NCBI GenBank assembly: GCA_965213855.1 | Contig: CBDCAA010000008.1 | Coordinates: 434,001-498,000, forward strand | From: JBBROS01 sp965213855 | Lineage (GTDB): Bacteria > Pseudomonadota > Alphaproteobacteria > Acetobacterales > Acetobacteraceae | Length of the DNA: 64,000 nt | Direction: 5' to 3' | Shown here: positions 17,278 through 27,754 of the stretch, piece after piece | How the letters are laid out: each line of letters opens with the position of its first letter | Position numbering within the stretch: the stretch's first letter is position 1 | The notes under the pieces: model-generated | What the model saw: only the letters and a program-made list of their open reading frames with translations | Told to the model about the DNA's origin: nothing | Database searches by the model: none | Position numbers and translations under genes: made by a program

Positions 17278-18371
17278 GTGGCGGTGGGCCGTGTCGGACT
17301 GGAAGCCCCATTCATGCGGCCGCCGGCCCTGGCGATCAATGCGCTGGGACGGGTGAAACGTGAATAAACTGTAACTTTGTGTTGGTCAGCGTTCGGCGGT
17401 GGTTCCCGGTCCTGGCGGGTCGCCTCGAGATCATCCTCGATGAACGCTGCGACCAACGCGTCGAGGTCCTCGTGCGCACTGAAGCCGAGCGCCTGCGCCC
17501 GCTTCGGCGCGAACGCCGCAGGCCAGCCGCCAACGATCCCCGCGACCGCCGGGTCGGGCGCGCGGCGAACGAGGGCGGAGGCGCCCGGCCGCGCGCGGTC
17601 GAGTGCCGCCAGCATCTCGCCGACGGCGACACACAGGCCCGGCGGGTTGACCCCTCGGTCGGATCCCATCGGCGCCGTATCCATCGTCGCCGCATGGAGC
17701 AGCCAGTCGACCGCCCGGCGCGGACTGCAGATCCAGACCTTGAAGCCGTCCGGCACCGGCAGCTCCGTCGAGAGGCCGAGCAGCGGCTCGCGCAGGATGG
17801 CGCTCACGAAGCTGCTGGCGGCCTTGTTCGGCCGCCCGGGGCGAATCACGACCGTCGGCAGCCGGATCATGACCGCGTCCAGGAACCCGCGCCGGGTCGC
17901 ATCGGCCAGGAACAACTCGGCGGCGGCCTTCTGCGCGCCGTAGGAGTTGGTGGGAACCTGCCGCGCGTCGTCGTCCAGCACCGCGTCCTGCCCGCCGCCG
18001 AAGCTCGCGACCGAGCTGGTGAACACGACGCGCGGCGGCGTCGGCAACGCGCGGCACGCATCGATCACCGCGTCCGTCCCGCGCACGTTCACGGCCCGCC
18101 CCAGCGCGTAGTCCGCCTCCGCAGCCGCGCTGACCACGGCGGCCAGGTGGAACACCACGTCGGTCTGCGGCGGGATGGCGCTTGTCGGCAGGGTCGTGAG
18201 ATCGCCGCCCAGGGAGCGCACCGGGAACGGGGCATCGGGCACGGGTGGCGGCTGCAAGTCGAACAGGGTCAGGCTGCTGACCGGCGCCGCGCCGAGCGTG
18301 CCGCCGGCGGCGAGGCGCGCGGCGACCTTCCGGCCCAGGAACCCGGCCCCGCCCAGGATCGTGATGTGCAT
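17259..18371 (-). CDS. denD: NAD-dependent epimerase/dehydratase, D-erythronate dehydrogenase-like, with extended C-terminus
   Basis: This is an extended SDR enzyme. The Rossmann motif is ILGGAGFLGRKVAARLA at the very N-terminus. The catalytic region has VFTSSVASFGGG and the Y-x3-K in NSYGAQKAAAELFL, followed by IRLPTVVIRPGRPNKAASSF. The pattern best fits DenD, which oxidises D-erythronate to 2-keto-D-erythronate; the symbol is given by family resemblance. The family is about 320 residues, and homology should end near FIEDDL. The frame here runs about 45 codons further (370 residues in all), through a low-complexity tail into the start of the ClC gene. The start ATG at 18371 is divergent from the ammonia-lyase gene 66 bases away. 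Confidence 0.78.
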   Translation of the reverse strand: MHITILGGAGFLGRKVAARLAAGGTLGAAPVSSLTLFDLQPPPVPDAPFPVRSLGGDLTTLPTSAIPPQTDVVFHLAAVVSAAAEADYALGRAVNVRGTDAVIDACRALPTPPRVVFTSSVASFGGGQDAVLDDDARQVPTNSYGAQKAAAELFLADATRRGFLDAVMIRLPTVVIRPGRPNKAASSFVSAILREPLLGLSTELPVPDGFKVWICSPRRAVDWLLHAATMDTAPMGSDRGVNPPGLCVAVGEMLAALDRARPGASALVRRAPDPAVAGIVGGWPAAFAPKRAQALGFSAHEDLDALVAAFIEDDLEATRQDREPPPNADQHKVTVYSRFTRPSALIARAGGRMNGASSPTRPTATCRLRR

Positions 18372-18437
18372 GGCTGCTCCCGCGTTCGCGACGCACTCAG
18401 CACTATCGCCCGGCCCGCCGCCGCGCAAATCTGCGCC

Positions 18438-19589
18438 ATGCCGTTCGACCAACCCTTTCGCTTGCTCATGAATGCCCGGCACGGGGTCCCGGGCGTGGTC
18501 ACCCTCAACGCTGCCGGCTTCCGTCGTGCCGTCGCGGAGATCACCGCCTGGCCGGGCTACGCGCCGACACGGCTGGTTGCGCTGCCCGCGGTCGCCGCCC
18601 AGGCAGGCGTGGCGGCGATCCACATGAAGGACGAGTCGGGCCGGTTCGGGCTCGGCAGCTTCAAGGCGCTCGGCGGCGCGTATGCGGTGCTGGGCGTGCT
18701 CCGCGCCGCGCTGGCGCGAGCCGGCGGCCCGGCTCACGCCACCGCGGCCGCGCTCGAGGCCGGCGCCCACGCCGCGGCGGCGCGCGCGGTGACGGTCTGC
18801 TGCGCGACCGACGGCAACCATGGCCGCAGCGTCGCGTGGGGCGCGCAGCGGTTCGGCGCCCGGTGCGTGGTCTTTGTGAACGCCGCGGTGAGCCAGAGCC
18901 GGGCAGACGCCATCGCCGCCTATGGCGCCGAGATCCGCCGCGTGCCTGGCACCTATGACGACGCGGTCCGTGCCGCCGCCGAGGCCGCCGAGCGGGAAGG
19001 CTGGACCACCGTTTCCGACACCTCCTGGCCGGGCTACACCGAAATCCCGCGCGAGGTGATGCAGGGTTACCGGCTGATGGTCGACGAGGCGCTGGACCAG
19101 GTGCCAGATCCGCCCACGCATATCGTCATCCAGGCGGGCGTTGGCGGCGTTGCGGCGGCCGTGGCGGTCCATGCCCGGTCACGCCTGCCGAAAACGCCGA
19201 TGCTGGCGATCGTCGAGCCGGACCGGGCCGCCTGCCTGCTGCTGAGCGCCGAGGCCGGGGCGGCGACCGTGGCGCCAGGCGCGCTCGAGACGGTGATGGC
19301 TGGCCTGGCCTGCGGCGAGCCGAGCCTGCTCGCCTGGCAGGAGCTGGATCGGTCGGCCTCCGCGTTCCTCGCCATCCCCGATGCGGCGGCGATCGAAGCG
19401 ATGCGGCTGCTGGCCGGGCTAGGCGTGGTGTCGGGGGAGTCGGGCGGGGCCGGGCTCGCCGGGTTGCTGCTCGCGGCAGGGGCGCCGGCTGCCCGGTCGG
19501 CGCTTGGGCTTGGAGCGGACAGCCGGGTGCTGCTGTTCAACACCGAGGGTGCGACCGACCCGGTCCTGTATGCGAGCCTGGTCGCATGA
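18438..19589 (+). CDS. Diaminopropionate ammonia-lyase-like PLP enzyme
   Basis: This 383-residue fold-type II PLP enzyme should cleave 2,3-diaminopropionate (or a similar amino acid) to pyruvate and ammonia. The PLP lysine lies in FGLGSFKALGGAYAVLGVL, an Asn-rich substrate loop in CCATDGNHGRSVAWGAQRFG, the TSWPGYTEIPREVMQGY segment is characteristic of the YgeX/DpaL group, and the glycine-rich phosphate loop is QAGVGGVAAAVA. The C-terminal SGESGGAGLAGLL is also typical. The frame is open far upstream but the family start MPFDQPFRLLMN is the ATG at 18438. It overlaps the next gene by 4 bases (ATGA) and is divergent from the denD-like gene. Confidence 0.85.
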   Translation: MPFDQPFRLLMNARHGVPGVVTLNAAGFRRAVAEITAWPGYAPTRLVALPAVAAQAGVAAIHMKDESGRFGLGSFKALGGAYAVLGVLRAALARAGGPAHATAAALEAGAHAAAARAVTVCCATDGNHGRSVAWGAQRFGARCVVFVNAAVSQSRADAIAAYGAEIRRVPGTYDDAVRAAAEAAEREGWTTVSDTSWPGYTEIPREVMQGYRLMVDEALDQVPDPPTHIVIQAGVGGVAAAVAVHARSRLPKTPMLAIVEPDRAACLLLSAEAGAATVAPGALETVMAGLACGEPSLLAWQELDRSASAFLAIPDAAAIEAMRLLAGLGVVSGESGGAGLAGLLLAAGAPAARSALGLGADSRVLLFNTEGATDPVLYASLVA

Positions 19590-20374
19590 TCCTCAACACC
19601 GTCCGGATGGGCGAGGGACCGCCCGTGGTCCTCCTGCACGGGCTGTTCGGTGCCGCCAGCAACTGGGGCCGGGTGCAGCGAATCCTCGCGCCGGAGCACA
19701 GCGTGCTGGCGATGGACGCGCGCAACCACGGCGCCAGTGCGCATGATCCGACGTTCGATTATCCCACCATGGCCACCGACGTGCTGGACACGCTGGACGC
19801 GCAGGGGGTCTCCGCGGCCGCGGTGCTCGGCCACTCGATGGGCGGCAAGACGGCGATGACGATGGCGTTGCGGGCGCCGCAGCGGGTCACACGGCTGATC
19901 GTCGCCGACATCGCGCCCGTTCCGTATGCTGTCCACTTCCGCGCGCTCGTGGGTGCCATGCTGGCGGTCCCGCTCCGCCCGGGGCTGACCCGCGCCGAGG
20001 CGAACGCGCTGCTCGCCCCGGCCGAACCCGACCCGGGCGTGCGGTCCTTCGTGCTGCAGAACCTGCGCTTCGGCGCGACGCCGGATCAGCCGCCGCGTTG
20101 GCGCAACGGCCTGGCCGAGATCGCCGCCGGGCTGCCCGCAATCGCCCAGGGCGTGTCAGGGGGGCCTGACGGCGAGACCTATCCCGGTCCGGTCCTGGTA
20201 CTGCGCGGCGAACGCTCCGGCTATGTCCAGCCGGAACACCGGCCGGCGTTCCGGGCGCTGTTCCCAAACGCGCATTTCGCGACCTTGCGCAACGCCGGGC
20301 ACTGGCTGCACGCGGATGCGCCGGAGGCGTTCAACACGACGGTGGCGGCATTCTTCCGGCCGGCGCCCGGCTGA
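19586..20374 (+). CDS. Alpha/beta-fold hydrolase (YbfF-like esterase)
   Basis: This 262-residue cytoplasmic esterase has an oxyanion loop VVLLHGLFGAASNWGRV, the DARNHGAS turn, the nucleophile elbow LGHSMGGKTAM and the terminal catalytic histidine NAGHWLHADAPEAF. The order and the short cap domain match the YbfF/ABHD11-type acyl esterases. The acid residue is less obvious: the usual strand is LVLRGERSGYV. It is translationally coupled (ATGA) to the upstream ammonia-lyase, so it is probably co-expressed with it. The natural substrate is unknown. It converges on tadA with a 7-base gap. Confidence 0.85.
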   Translation: MILNTVRMGEGPPVVLLHGLFGAASNWGRVQRILAPEHSVLAMDARNHGASAHDPTFDYPTMATDVLDTLDAQGVSAAAVLGHSMGGKTAMTMALRAPQRVTRLIVADIAPVPYAVHFRALVGAMLAVPLRPGLTRAEANALLAPAEPDPGVRSFVLQNLRFGATPDQPPRWRNGLAEIAAGLPAIAQGVSGGPDGETYPGPVLVLRGERSGYVQPEHRPAFRALFPNAHFATLRNAGHWLHADAPEAFNTTVAAFFRPAPG

Positions 20375-20381
20375 CCGCGGG

Positions 20382-20834
20382 TCATCGAAGGCCTGCGAAG
20401 AACGAGCGCAGCAACGCACCGCACTCGCCCTCGCGCAGGCCGCCCATCACGTCCGGACGGTGCAGGCAGCCAGGCTGCTCGAACACGCGCGGCCCATGGT
20501 CGACGCCCCCGCCCTTCGGGTCGTAGGCGCCGAACACGACCCGGGCGATGCGGAAATGAACGGCGGCGGCGGCGCACATGGGGCACGGCTCGAGCGTCAC
20601 GACGAGGGTGCAGCCGGGCAGGCGAGACGTGCCAAGCCGGGCCGCGGCCGCCCGCAACGCCAGCAGCTCGGCGTGGGCGCTGGCGTCGCACCCACCCTCG
20701 ACCCGGTTGCCGCATGCGGCGAGCACCGCGCCACCGGCGTCCAGCACCACCGCGCCGACCGGCACCTCGCCCCGCGCCGCGGCCGCCCCGGCTTCCTGCA
20801 GCGCCAAGTCCATCGCCTCAGCCGTCGCAGTCAT
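20382..20834 (-). CDS. tadA: tRNA-specific adenosine deaminase
   Basis: TadA converts adenosine 34 to inosine in the anticodon of tRNA-Arg(ACG). The zinc site is complete: the H-A-E motif in CDASAHAELLALR supplies His and the proton-shuttle Glu, and LEPCPMCAAA supplies the two cysteines. VFGAYDPKGGG and the ending LRSFF are typical. About 150 residues from the Met at 20834 match family length. The frame also has Met codons at 20861 and 20846, giving up to 159 residues; none has a clear ribosome binding site. It is divergent from the peptidase C26 gene. Confidence 0.92.
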   Translation of the reverse strand: MTATAEAMDLALQEAGAAAARGEVPVGAVVLDAGGAVLAACGNRVEGGCDASAHAELLALRAAAARLGTSRLPGCTLVVTLEPCPMCAAAAVHFRIARVVFGAYDPKGGGVDHGPRVFEQPGCLHRPDVMGGLREGECGALLRSFFAGLR

Positions 20835-20923
20835 CCGAACCGCCATTCCCTGAACCGCCATCCTGAACCGCCCTGGCGGGCACTGCTTGCCCTCCGGGCC
20901 GCCGCGGGGCTACTGACCGGCCC

Positions 20924-21646
20924 ATGAGCTCGCGCATCAAGCCGCTGATCGGAGTCACCCTCGACGCCGAACCGCCCGGTGGATACTCCAAATACCCTTG
21001 GTACGCGCTCCGCGCCAACTACGTCCATGCGATCGAGGCAGCGGGCGGCCTCGCGGTGGCGCTCCCGCATACGGTCGGGCTGGCACCGCTGCTGCTGGAC
21101 CGGATCGACGCTCTGGTCGTCACGGGCGGCGCGTTCGACGTCGATCCCTCCCTCTATGGCGTCGCCGACCGTCACGCGACCGTGACCCTGAAGGAGGAGC
21201 GGACCGCAGCCGAATTGGCGCTTGTGCGCGGCGCGCTGGCGCGCGACATGCCGGTCCTGGGGATCTGCGGCGGCCAGCAGCTGCTCGCGGTGGCCCTTGG
21301 CGGCACGCTGCTGCAGCACATCCCGGACAGCGTCGAGAACGCGCTGGAGCACGAGCAGACGACCCCGCGCGACCAGGCCAGCCATGACATCGCCATTGCG
21401 CCGGGCACCCTGCTCGCCCGGATCGCCGGGGCGGACACGATGCGGGTGAACTCGGCGCACCATCAGGCGGTGCGCGAGGCGGGACGCTTCGCCGTGGTGA
21501 ACGCGGTGGCGCCGGACGGGGTCGTCGAAGGCATCGAAGACCCGCGCTACGGCTTCGCGCTGGGCGTGCAGTGGCATCCGGAGTTCCTGATCGACCCGGC
21601 AGACGCGCGCATCTTCCAGGCCTTCGTCGCGGCCGCCGGCGGGTGA
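20924..21646 (+). CDS. Gamma-glutamyl-gamma-aminobutyrate hydrolase family protein (peptidase C26, PuuD-like)
   Basis: This 240-residue class I glutamine-amidotransferase-like hydrolase has a cysteine nucleophile in VLGICGGQQLLAVALGG and the His-Glu pair of the triad in GVQWHPEFL. The N-terminal IGVTLDAEPPGGYSKYPW and VVTGGAFDVDPSLYG are typical of PuuD-type enzymes, which cleave gamma-glutamyl amides of GABA or related amines; a substrate cannot be set here since no putrescine pathway genes are nearby. Its stop overlaps the GTG start of the pseudouridine synthase gene (GTGA). Confidence 0.85.
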   Translation: MSSRIKPLIGVTLDAEPPGGYSKYPWYALRANYVHAIEAAGGLAVALPHTVGLAPLLLDRIDALVVTGGAFDVDPSLYGVADRHATVTLKEERTAAELALVRGALARDMPVLGICGGQQLLAVALGGTLLQHIPDSVENALEHEQTTPRDQASHDIAIAPGTLLARIAGADTMRVNSAHHQAVREAGRFAVVNAVAPDGVVEGIEDPRYGFALGVQWHPEFLIDPADARIFQAFVAAAGG

Positions 21647-22431
21647 GCGACGCGGAGCCCAGCGCCGAGCCTGAAGCCGAGCTTGAGGCCGGGCCTGAAG
21701 TCGGGCCCGGCCGCCGCGGCGAGCGCATCGCCAAGTGGCTGGCGCGCGCCGGGGTGGCGAGCCGACGCGATGCGGAGAAGCTGCTGACGGAGGGCAAGGT
21801 GGTCGTGAACGGCCACCGCATCGAACACCCGGCGACCTTCGTCCAGCCCGGCGACACGGTCCTGGTGGGCGGAAAGCCGGTGGCCGCACCGGACCGCACG
21901 CGGCTGTGGCGCTACCATAAGCCGGAAGGGCTGGTGACGACGCACCGCGACCCGGAGGAACGGCCCACGGTTTTCCAGAAGCTTCCGCCCGGGCTGCCCC
22001 GGGTTGTGAGCGTCGGGCGGCTCGATCTCGGCAGCGAAGGGCTGCTGCTGCTGACCAACGACGGCGCTCTGGCGCGGCGGCTCGAATTGCCCGCCAATGG
22101 TTGGATCCGCCGCTACCGCGCCCGCGCCTGGGGTCTGGTCGAGCCCTCGGCGCTCGCCCGCCTCGCCGATGGCCTCACCATCGAGGGCGTGCGCTACGGC
22201 CCGATCGAGGCGACCTTGGAGGTTCGCAAGGGCGAAAACGTCTGGATCGCCGTCGCGCTGAAGGAGGGGCGCAACCGCGAAGTCCGGCGGGTGCTCGCGC
22301 ATCTCGGGCTGCAGGTGAGCCGGCTCATCCGCGTCGCCTACGGCCCGTTCCAGCTCGGCCACCTGGCCCGCGGCGCCGTCGACGAGGTGCCGGGGAAGGT
22401 GCTGCGGGAGCAGCTGCCATCGGTCACATAA
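21643..22431 (+). CDS. RsuA/RluB-family rRNA pseudouridine synthase
   Basis: The protein isomerises a uridine in ribosomal RNA. After an acidic Glu/Pro/Ala-rich N-terminus (about 20 residues) comes an S4 RNA-binding domain (RIAKWLARAGVASRRDAEKLL), then the catalytic domain with the aspartate in VGRLDLGSEGLLLLTNDG, and the family motif EGRNREVRRVLAHLG near the C-terminus. The start is GTG 21643, overlapping the preceding stop, giving 262 residues. The RluB-type (23S) branch is likeliest from the G-R-L-D-x-x-S-E-G pattern, but RsuA or RluE cannot be excluded. It is followed by rsmD 10 bases later, so the two rRNA-modification genes are coupled. Confidence 0.88.
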   Translation: MSDAEPSAEPEAELEAGPEVGPGRRGERIAKWLARAGVASRRDAEKLLTEGKVVVNGHRIEHPATFVQPGDTVLVGGKPVAAPDRTRLWRYHKPEGLVTTHRDPEERPTVFQKLPPGLPRVVSVGRLDLGSEGLLLLTNDGALARRLELPANGWIRRYRARAWGLVEPSALARLADGLTIEGVRYGPIEATLEVRKGENVWIAVALKEGRNREVRRVLAHLGLQVSRLIRVAYGPFQLGHLARGAVDEVPGKVLREQLPSVT

Positions 22432-22441
22432 GGCGTCGCTG

Positions 22442-22984
22442 ATGCGCATCGTCGCCGGCGCCTGGCGCGGCCGACGGCTGGAGGCGCCGCCCGGGGAGGG
22501 GACCCGCCCGACCGCCGACCGCGTGCGGCAGGCGCTGTTCGACCGCTTGTGGCACGCGCCCTGGGCCGGTCGCGCCGCCGTCGAGGGCGCGCACGTACTG
22601 GACGCATTCGCCGGCACCGGTGCGCTCGGGCTGGAGGCGCTCTCCCGCGGCGCGGCGGCGGCCGTCTTCATCGAGCGCGACCGCGCGGCGCTTGCGGCGC
22701 TGCGGGCGAACGTTGCCGCGTGCGGTGGGGCGGCGCGGTGCCGCGTGCTGCCCGCTGACGTGCTGCGGCCGCCGCCGGGGGTGCCTTGCGGGCTGGTGTT
22801 CCTCGATCCGCCATACGGCCAGGGCCTGGCCGCGCCCGCCCTGGCCGTGCTGCAGGCGGCGGGATGGATCGCGCCCGGCGCGCTGCTGCTGCTGGAGGTT
22901 GGACGGGACGAGCCCGCGCCAGCGGGCGAGGTGCTCGCATCGTTCGCTGCCGGCGCCGCATCCGTCTACGCCATGCGCGGCTGA
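22442..22984 (+). CDS. rsmD: 16S rRNA (guanine(966)-N(2))-methyltransferase
   Basis: RsmD methylates G966 of 16S rRNA. The 180-residue protein starts MRIVAGAWRGRRLEAPPG, the canonical family start, with TRPTADRVRQALFDRL. The SAM site is LDAFAGTGALGLEALSRGA, and the catalytic DPPY motif is in VFLDPPYGQGL. Length and order fit RsmD. It lies 10 bases after the pseudouridine synthase gene and probably shares its transcript. Confidence 0.93.
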   Translation: MRIVAGAWRGRRLEAPPGEGTRPTADRVRQALFDRLWHAPWAGRAAVEGAHVLDAFAGTGALGLEALSRGAAAAVFIERDRAALAALRANVAACGGAARCRVLPADVLRPPPGVPCGLVFLDPPYGQGLAAPALAVLQAAGWIAPGALLLLEVGRDEPAPAGEVLASFAAGAASVYAMRG

Positions 22985-23086
22985 CCTGCGGCACCGGCGC
23001 GCTCTACCCGGGCCTCCGTGGACCGCAGGCCGGGTTGTCGCGGCCCCGGGCGGTCGCCTAGGGTCGAGCGGTTTGCCAAGCGCGCG

Positions 23087-23996
23087 ATGTCGAGATTGAG
23101 GGACGACCGTCCACCGGCGGCGAGTGCGGCCGACACATGGCCGGCGCTACGGGCGATGGTGGCGTGGGAACGCCAGATTGGCCGATGGGCGGAGCGCCGC
23201 GCCTGGACGGTGTTCGTGCACGAGTTCGTCCGGTTCGGGGTGAAGCAGGCGTGGGCATGCCTGTTCGGCGGGATCATGCTGGCGCTGCTGTTGGGTACTC
23301 ACGTCTGGTATCCGCCCGGCGCATGGTTGGCGCGGTATGATTTCCTGACCATCGCGGCCCTGCTGGTGCAGCTGGGCATGCTGGCGACCGGGCTGGAAAC
23401 CCGCGAGGAAGTGCGCGTGATCCTGCTGTTCCACCTGGCCGGGACGGTGATGGAAGTGTTCAAGACCGCCGCCGGTTCCTGGGTCTATCCGGAGCCGAGC
23501 GTGCTGCGCGTCGGCGGCGTGCCGCTGTTCACCGGCTTCATGTACGCCTGTGTTGGCAGCTACATCGCCCGTGCATGGCGCGTGTTCGCGTTCCGATTTT
23601 CGGGACATCCGTCGCTGGCGGCCATGACTGCTGGCAGGCGCGGTTTACCTGAACTTCTTCACGCATCATTTCATCTGGGACGTTCGGCCGCTTCTTTTCG
23701 TCGCGTCCGTGGTGCTGTTGGGACAGGGCTGGATTTACTATCGCATTCGCCGGGCATACCGGCGCATGCCGCTGCTGCTCGGCCTGGTGCTCGTCACGCT
23801 GTTCATCTGGCTCGCGGAGAATGCGGGCACCTACGCACGGGCTTGGGTCTATCCCAACCAGGACCATGGGTGGGCGCCGGTTGGCCCGGGCAAGCTCGGG
23901 GCGTGGTATCTGCTCGTGCTGGTCAGCTACACGTTGGTCGCGCGCGTGCATGGGGTCGGCGGGATCGGGCGGGCCAAGCTGCCGAGGCTCGGTTGA
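23087..23996 (+). pseudogene. DUF817 membrane protein, frameshifted
   Basis: The gene encodes a polytopic membrane protein of the DUF817 family, but the frame breaks near base 23627. Up to there the product reads ...YACVGSYIARAWRVFAF, ending AAM. The expected continuation LLAGAVYLNFFTHHF, then FVASVVLLGQGWIYYRI, is present in the +1 frame, running to the stop at 23996. One extra base (A at 23627) would explain it: without it GCC ATG CTG CTG GCA GGC is in frame. Both halves are otherwise intact, with WYPPG, several hydrophobic helices and the ending KLGAWYLLVLVSYTLVARV. This could be a genuine recent inactivation or a sequencing error. The start may be 23087 or 23156 (before VAWERQIGRWAERR). 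Confidence 0.8.
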
Positions 23997-24020
23997 GCGT
24001 CGCTGGCCGGAGCGCCGCGC

Positions 24021-24503
24021 TCAGGGCGGTTTCGAGGCGTCGAGCGCCGCCTGTAACGTGTAGGCGGCCGCCATGCCATCGACCATGGCCGCCCGCTTCT
24101 TTCGGCTCATGTCCAGCTCGGAAATGAGCATGCGGTTCACGGCGGCGCTCGAGAGGCGTTCGTCCCAAAGGGCGGCTGGAAGGCCCGTCAGGTCGGAGAG
24201 CGCGAGCGCCCAGTCGCGGGCAGCTTGGGCAGCGGGTCCGGCGGTGCCGTCCATCGACAGGGGATAGCCGACGACGAACCCGCCCGCCTGCTCGGTGCGG
24301 GCGAGGCCCATCAGACGGGCCGCGAGGGCACCGAGCTTGCCGCGGGGCAGGCCGCCCCAGGGGGAGGCGAGCATGAGCCCGACGTCGGAGAGCGCGACGC
24401 CGACCGTCTTGCTGCCGGGGTCGAGCCCGATCAGCCGGTGCTGCCGGGGCAGCGCGGCCCGCAGCGCCGCCATGTTGATCAAGGGCATGGGGGCCGGTAT
24501 CAC
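24021..24503 (-). CDS. ruvX: Putative pre-16S rRNA nuclease / Holliday junction resolvase-like protein
   Basis: RuvX/YqgF is an RNase H-fold nuclease needed for maturation of the 16S rRNA 5' end and annotated as a putative Holliday junction resolvase. The 160-residue protein shows the first catalytic strand IGLDPGSKTVGVALSD, the YPLSMDG block, LWDERLSSAAVNRML, and the final acidic site around DGMAAAYTLQ. The start may be the Met at 24488 or further upstream (24503). It is divergent from gatC, with 30 bases between starts, so promoters for both must overlap here. Confidence 0.88.
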   Translation of the reverse strand: MIPAPMPLINMAALRAALPRQHRLIGLDPGSKTVGVALSDVGLMLASPWGGLPRGKLGALAARLMGLARTEQAGGFVVGYPLSMDGTAGPAAQAARDWALALSDLTGLPAALWDERLSSAAVNRMLISELDMSRKKRAAMVDGMAAAYTLQAALDASKPP

Positions 24504-24533
24504 ACGGCTTCAACCCGCACGACTAGGACCTGC

Positions 24534-24817
24534 ATGTCGCTCGACCCCGCGACCGTTCGGCGAATCGCGAAACTCGCCCGCCTGCACCTCGACGAGGCCG
24601 ACGTGCCGCGCCTGCAGCAGGAGCTGAACGGCATCCTCGGCTGGATCGAGCAGCTGAACGCGGTCGACGTCGACGGTGTCGAGCCGCTGACCGGCGCCGC
24701 GGCGATGGCGATGCGCATGCGCGACGATGTCGTGACGGACGGGAACCTGCGGGAGGCCGTCCTGTCGAACGCGCCGGACCGCGAAGGCGCATTCTACGGC
24801 GTCCCGAAGGTGGTCGA

Positions 24818-24821
<4 letters not shown>
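24534..24821 (+). CDS. gatC: Asp-tRNA(Asn)/Glu-tRNA(Gln) amidotransferase subunit C
   Basis: GatC is the small subunit stabilising GatA in the transamidation complex that makes Gln-tRNA(Gln) (and Asn-tRNA). The 95-residue product begins MSLDPATVRRIAKLARLHL and contains LNGILGWIEQLNAVDVDGVE and the C-terminal FYGVPKVVE. AGGA upstream (about 24525-24528) sets the ATG at 24534. Its stop overlaps gatA's ATG (ATGA). Presence of gatCAB implies that glutaminyl-tRNA is made by the indirect route. Confidence 0.93.
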
Positions 24822-26274
<1,453 letters not shown>

Positions 26275-26278
<4 letters not shown>

Positions 26279-27726
26279 GCTACACGCTGCAGGGCGCCAC
26301 GGGCACGTGGGAGATCGTCGTCGGCCTCGAGGTGCACGCCCAGGTCGTCAGCCAGGCCAAACTGTTCAGCGGTGCCTCGGCCACCTATGGCGGCGAGCCG
26401 AACACCCATGTGAGCTTCGTCGACGCCGCCTTCCCAGGCATGCTGCCGGTGATCAACCGCGAATGCGTCGCCCAGGCCGTCCGCACCGGGCTGGGTCTCA
26501 AGGCCGAGATCAACCTGGTCAGCCGGTTCGACCGCAAGAACTACTTCTACGCCGACCTGCCACAAGGCTATCAAATCAGCCAGTTCGCGCATCCCGTTGT
26601 CGGCAAGGGTGAGATTGAGATCGAACTCGCCGACGGCAGCACCCGGCAGATCGGCGTCACCCGCCTGCACCTGGAGCAGGACGCGGGCAAGTCGCTCCAT
26701 GACCAGAGCCCGACGAAGAGCTTCATCGACCTCAACCGCTCCGGCGTCGCGCTGATGGAGATCGTCAGCGAGCCCGATATCCGCTCCCCCGAGGAGGCCG
26801 GCGCCTACCTGCGCAAGCTGCGCACGATCCTGCGCTACCTCGGCACCTGCGACGGCAACATGGAGGAGGGGTCCATGCGCGCCGACGTGAACGTCAGCGT
26901 GCGGCATGCCGGCGAGGGGTTCCGGACGCGGTGCGAGGTGAAGAACGTGAACTCCGTCCGCTTCGTGATGCAGGCGATCGAGGCCGAGGCGGCGCGGCAG
27001 GTGGAAGTCTGGGAGCGCGGCGGCGAGGTGGTGCAGGAAACCCGCCTGTTCGACCCGGCCCGCAACGAGACCCGCAGCCTGCGGTCGAAGGAGGACGCGC
27101 ACGACTACCGCTACTTCCCGGAGCCGGACCTGCTGCCGCTGGTGCTGGAACAGTCCTACGTCGACGGCCTGAAGGCCGCTCTGCCCGAACTGCCGGACGC
27201 CAAGCGCGCCCGCTTCGTCGCCGAGTACGGACTCCCGCCGTACGACGCAGCCGTCCTGGTGGCCGACCAGGAGACGGCGGCCTTCTACGAGACGGTGGCG
27301 CACGGGCGCGACCCGAAGCAGGCGGCGAACTGGACGATGGGCGACTTCTTTGCCGCCCTGAACCGCACCGGCCGCACCATCGCCGACAGCCCGGTGAGCG
27401 CGGCCTCAATGGGCCAGCTGCTCGACCTCATGGCCGACAAGACCATCAACGGCCGCATCGCCAAGGAGGTGTTCGAGGCGATGGTCGAGACCGGCGACGG
27501 CCCGGCCGCGATCGTCGAGGCCCGCGGCCTGCGCCAGGTGGTCGACACCGGCGCCATCGACGGCGCCGTCGCTTCGGTGCTGGCGGCAAACCCCGACAAG
27601 GTCGCCGAATACAAGGCCGGCAAGGAAAAGCTGTTCGGCTTCTTCGTCGGCCAGGTGATGAAAGCCATGGCCGGCAAGGGCAACCCGGCGCTGGTCAACG
27701 AGGCGATCAAGGCTAAGCTGGGGTAG
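26275..27726 (+). CDS. gatB: Asp-tRNA(Asn)/Glu-tRNA(Gln) amidotransferase subunit B
   Basis: GatB carries the kinase/transamidation site that activates and amidates the misacylated tRNA. The 483-residue protein has the family N-terminus WEIVVGLEVHAQVVSQ, the KNYFYADLPQGYQISQ block, LEQDAGKS, DLNRSGVALMEIVSEPD, and the GatB/YqeY tail domain ending GKGNPALVNEAIKAKLG. The stop is at 27726, followed by a 221-base convergent spacer full of palindromes, which probably acts as the transcript end. Confidence 0.95.
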
Positions 27727-27754
27727 CCGCAACCTTCGCACGACAAAGACAAAA

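Noticed and set aside
17379..18437. Plus-strand open frame upstream of the diaminopropionate ammonia-lyase
   Set aside because: It is in frame with the lyase but antisense to the denD-like gene; composition is shadow-like, and family homology starts at 18438.
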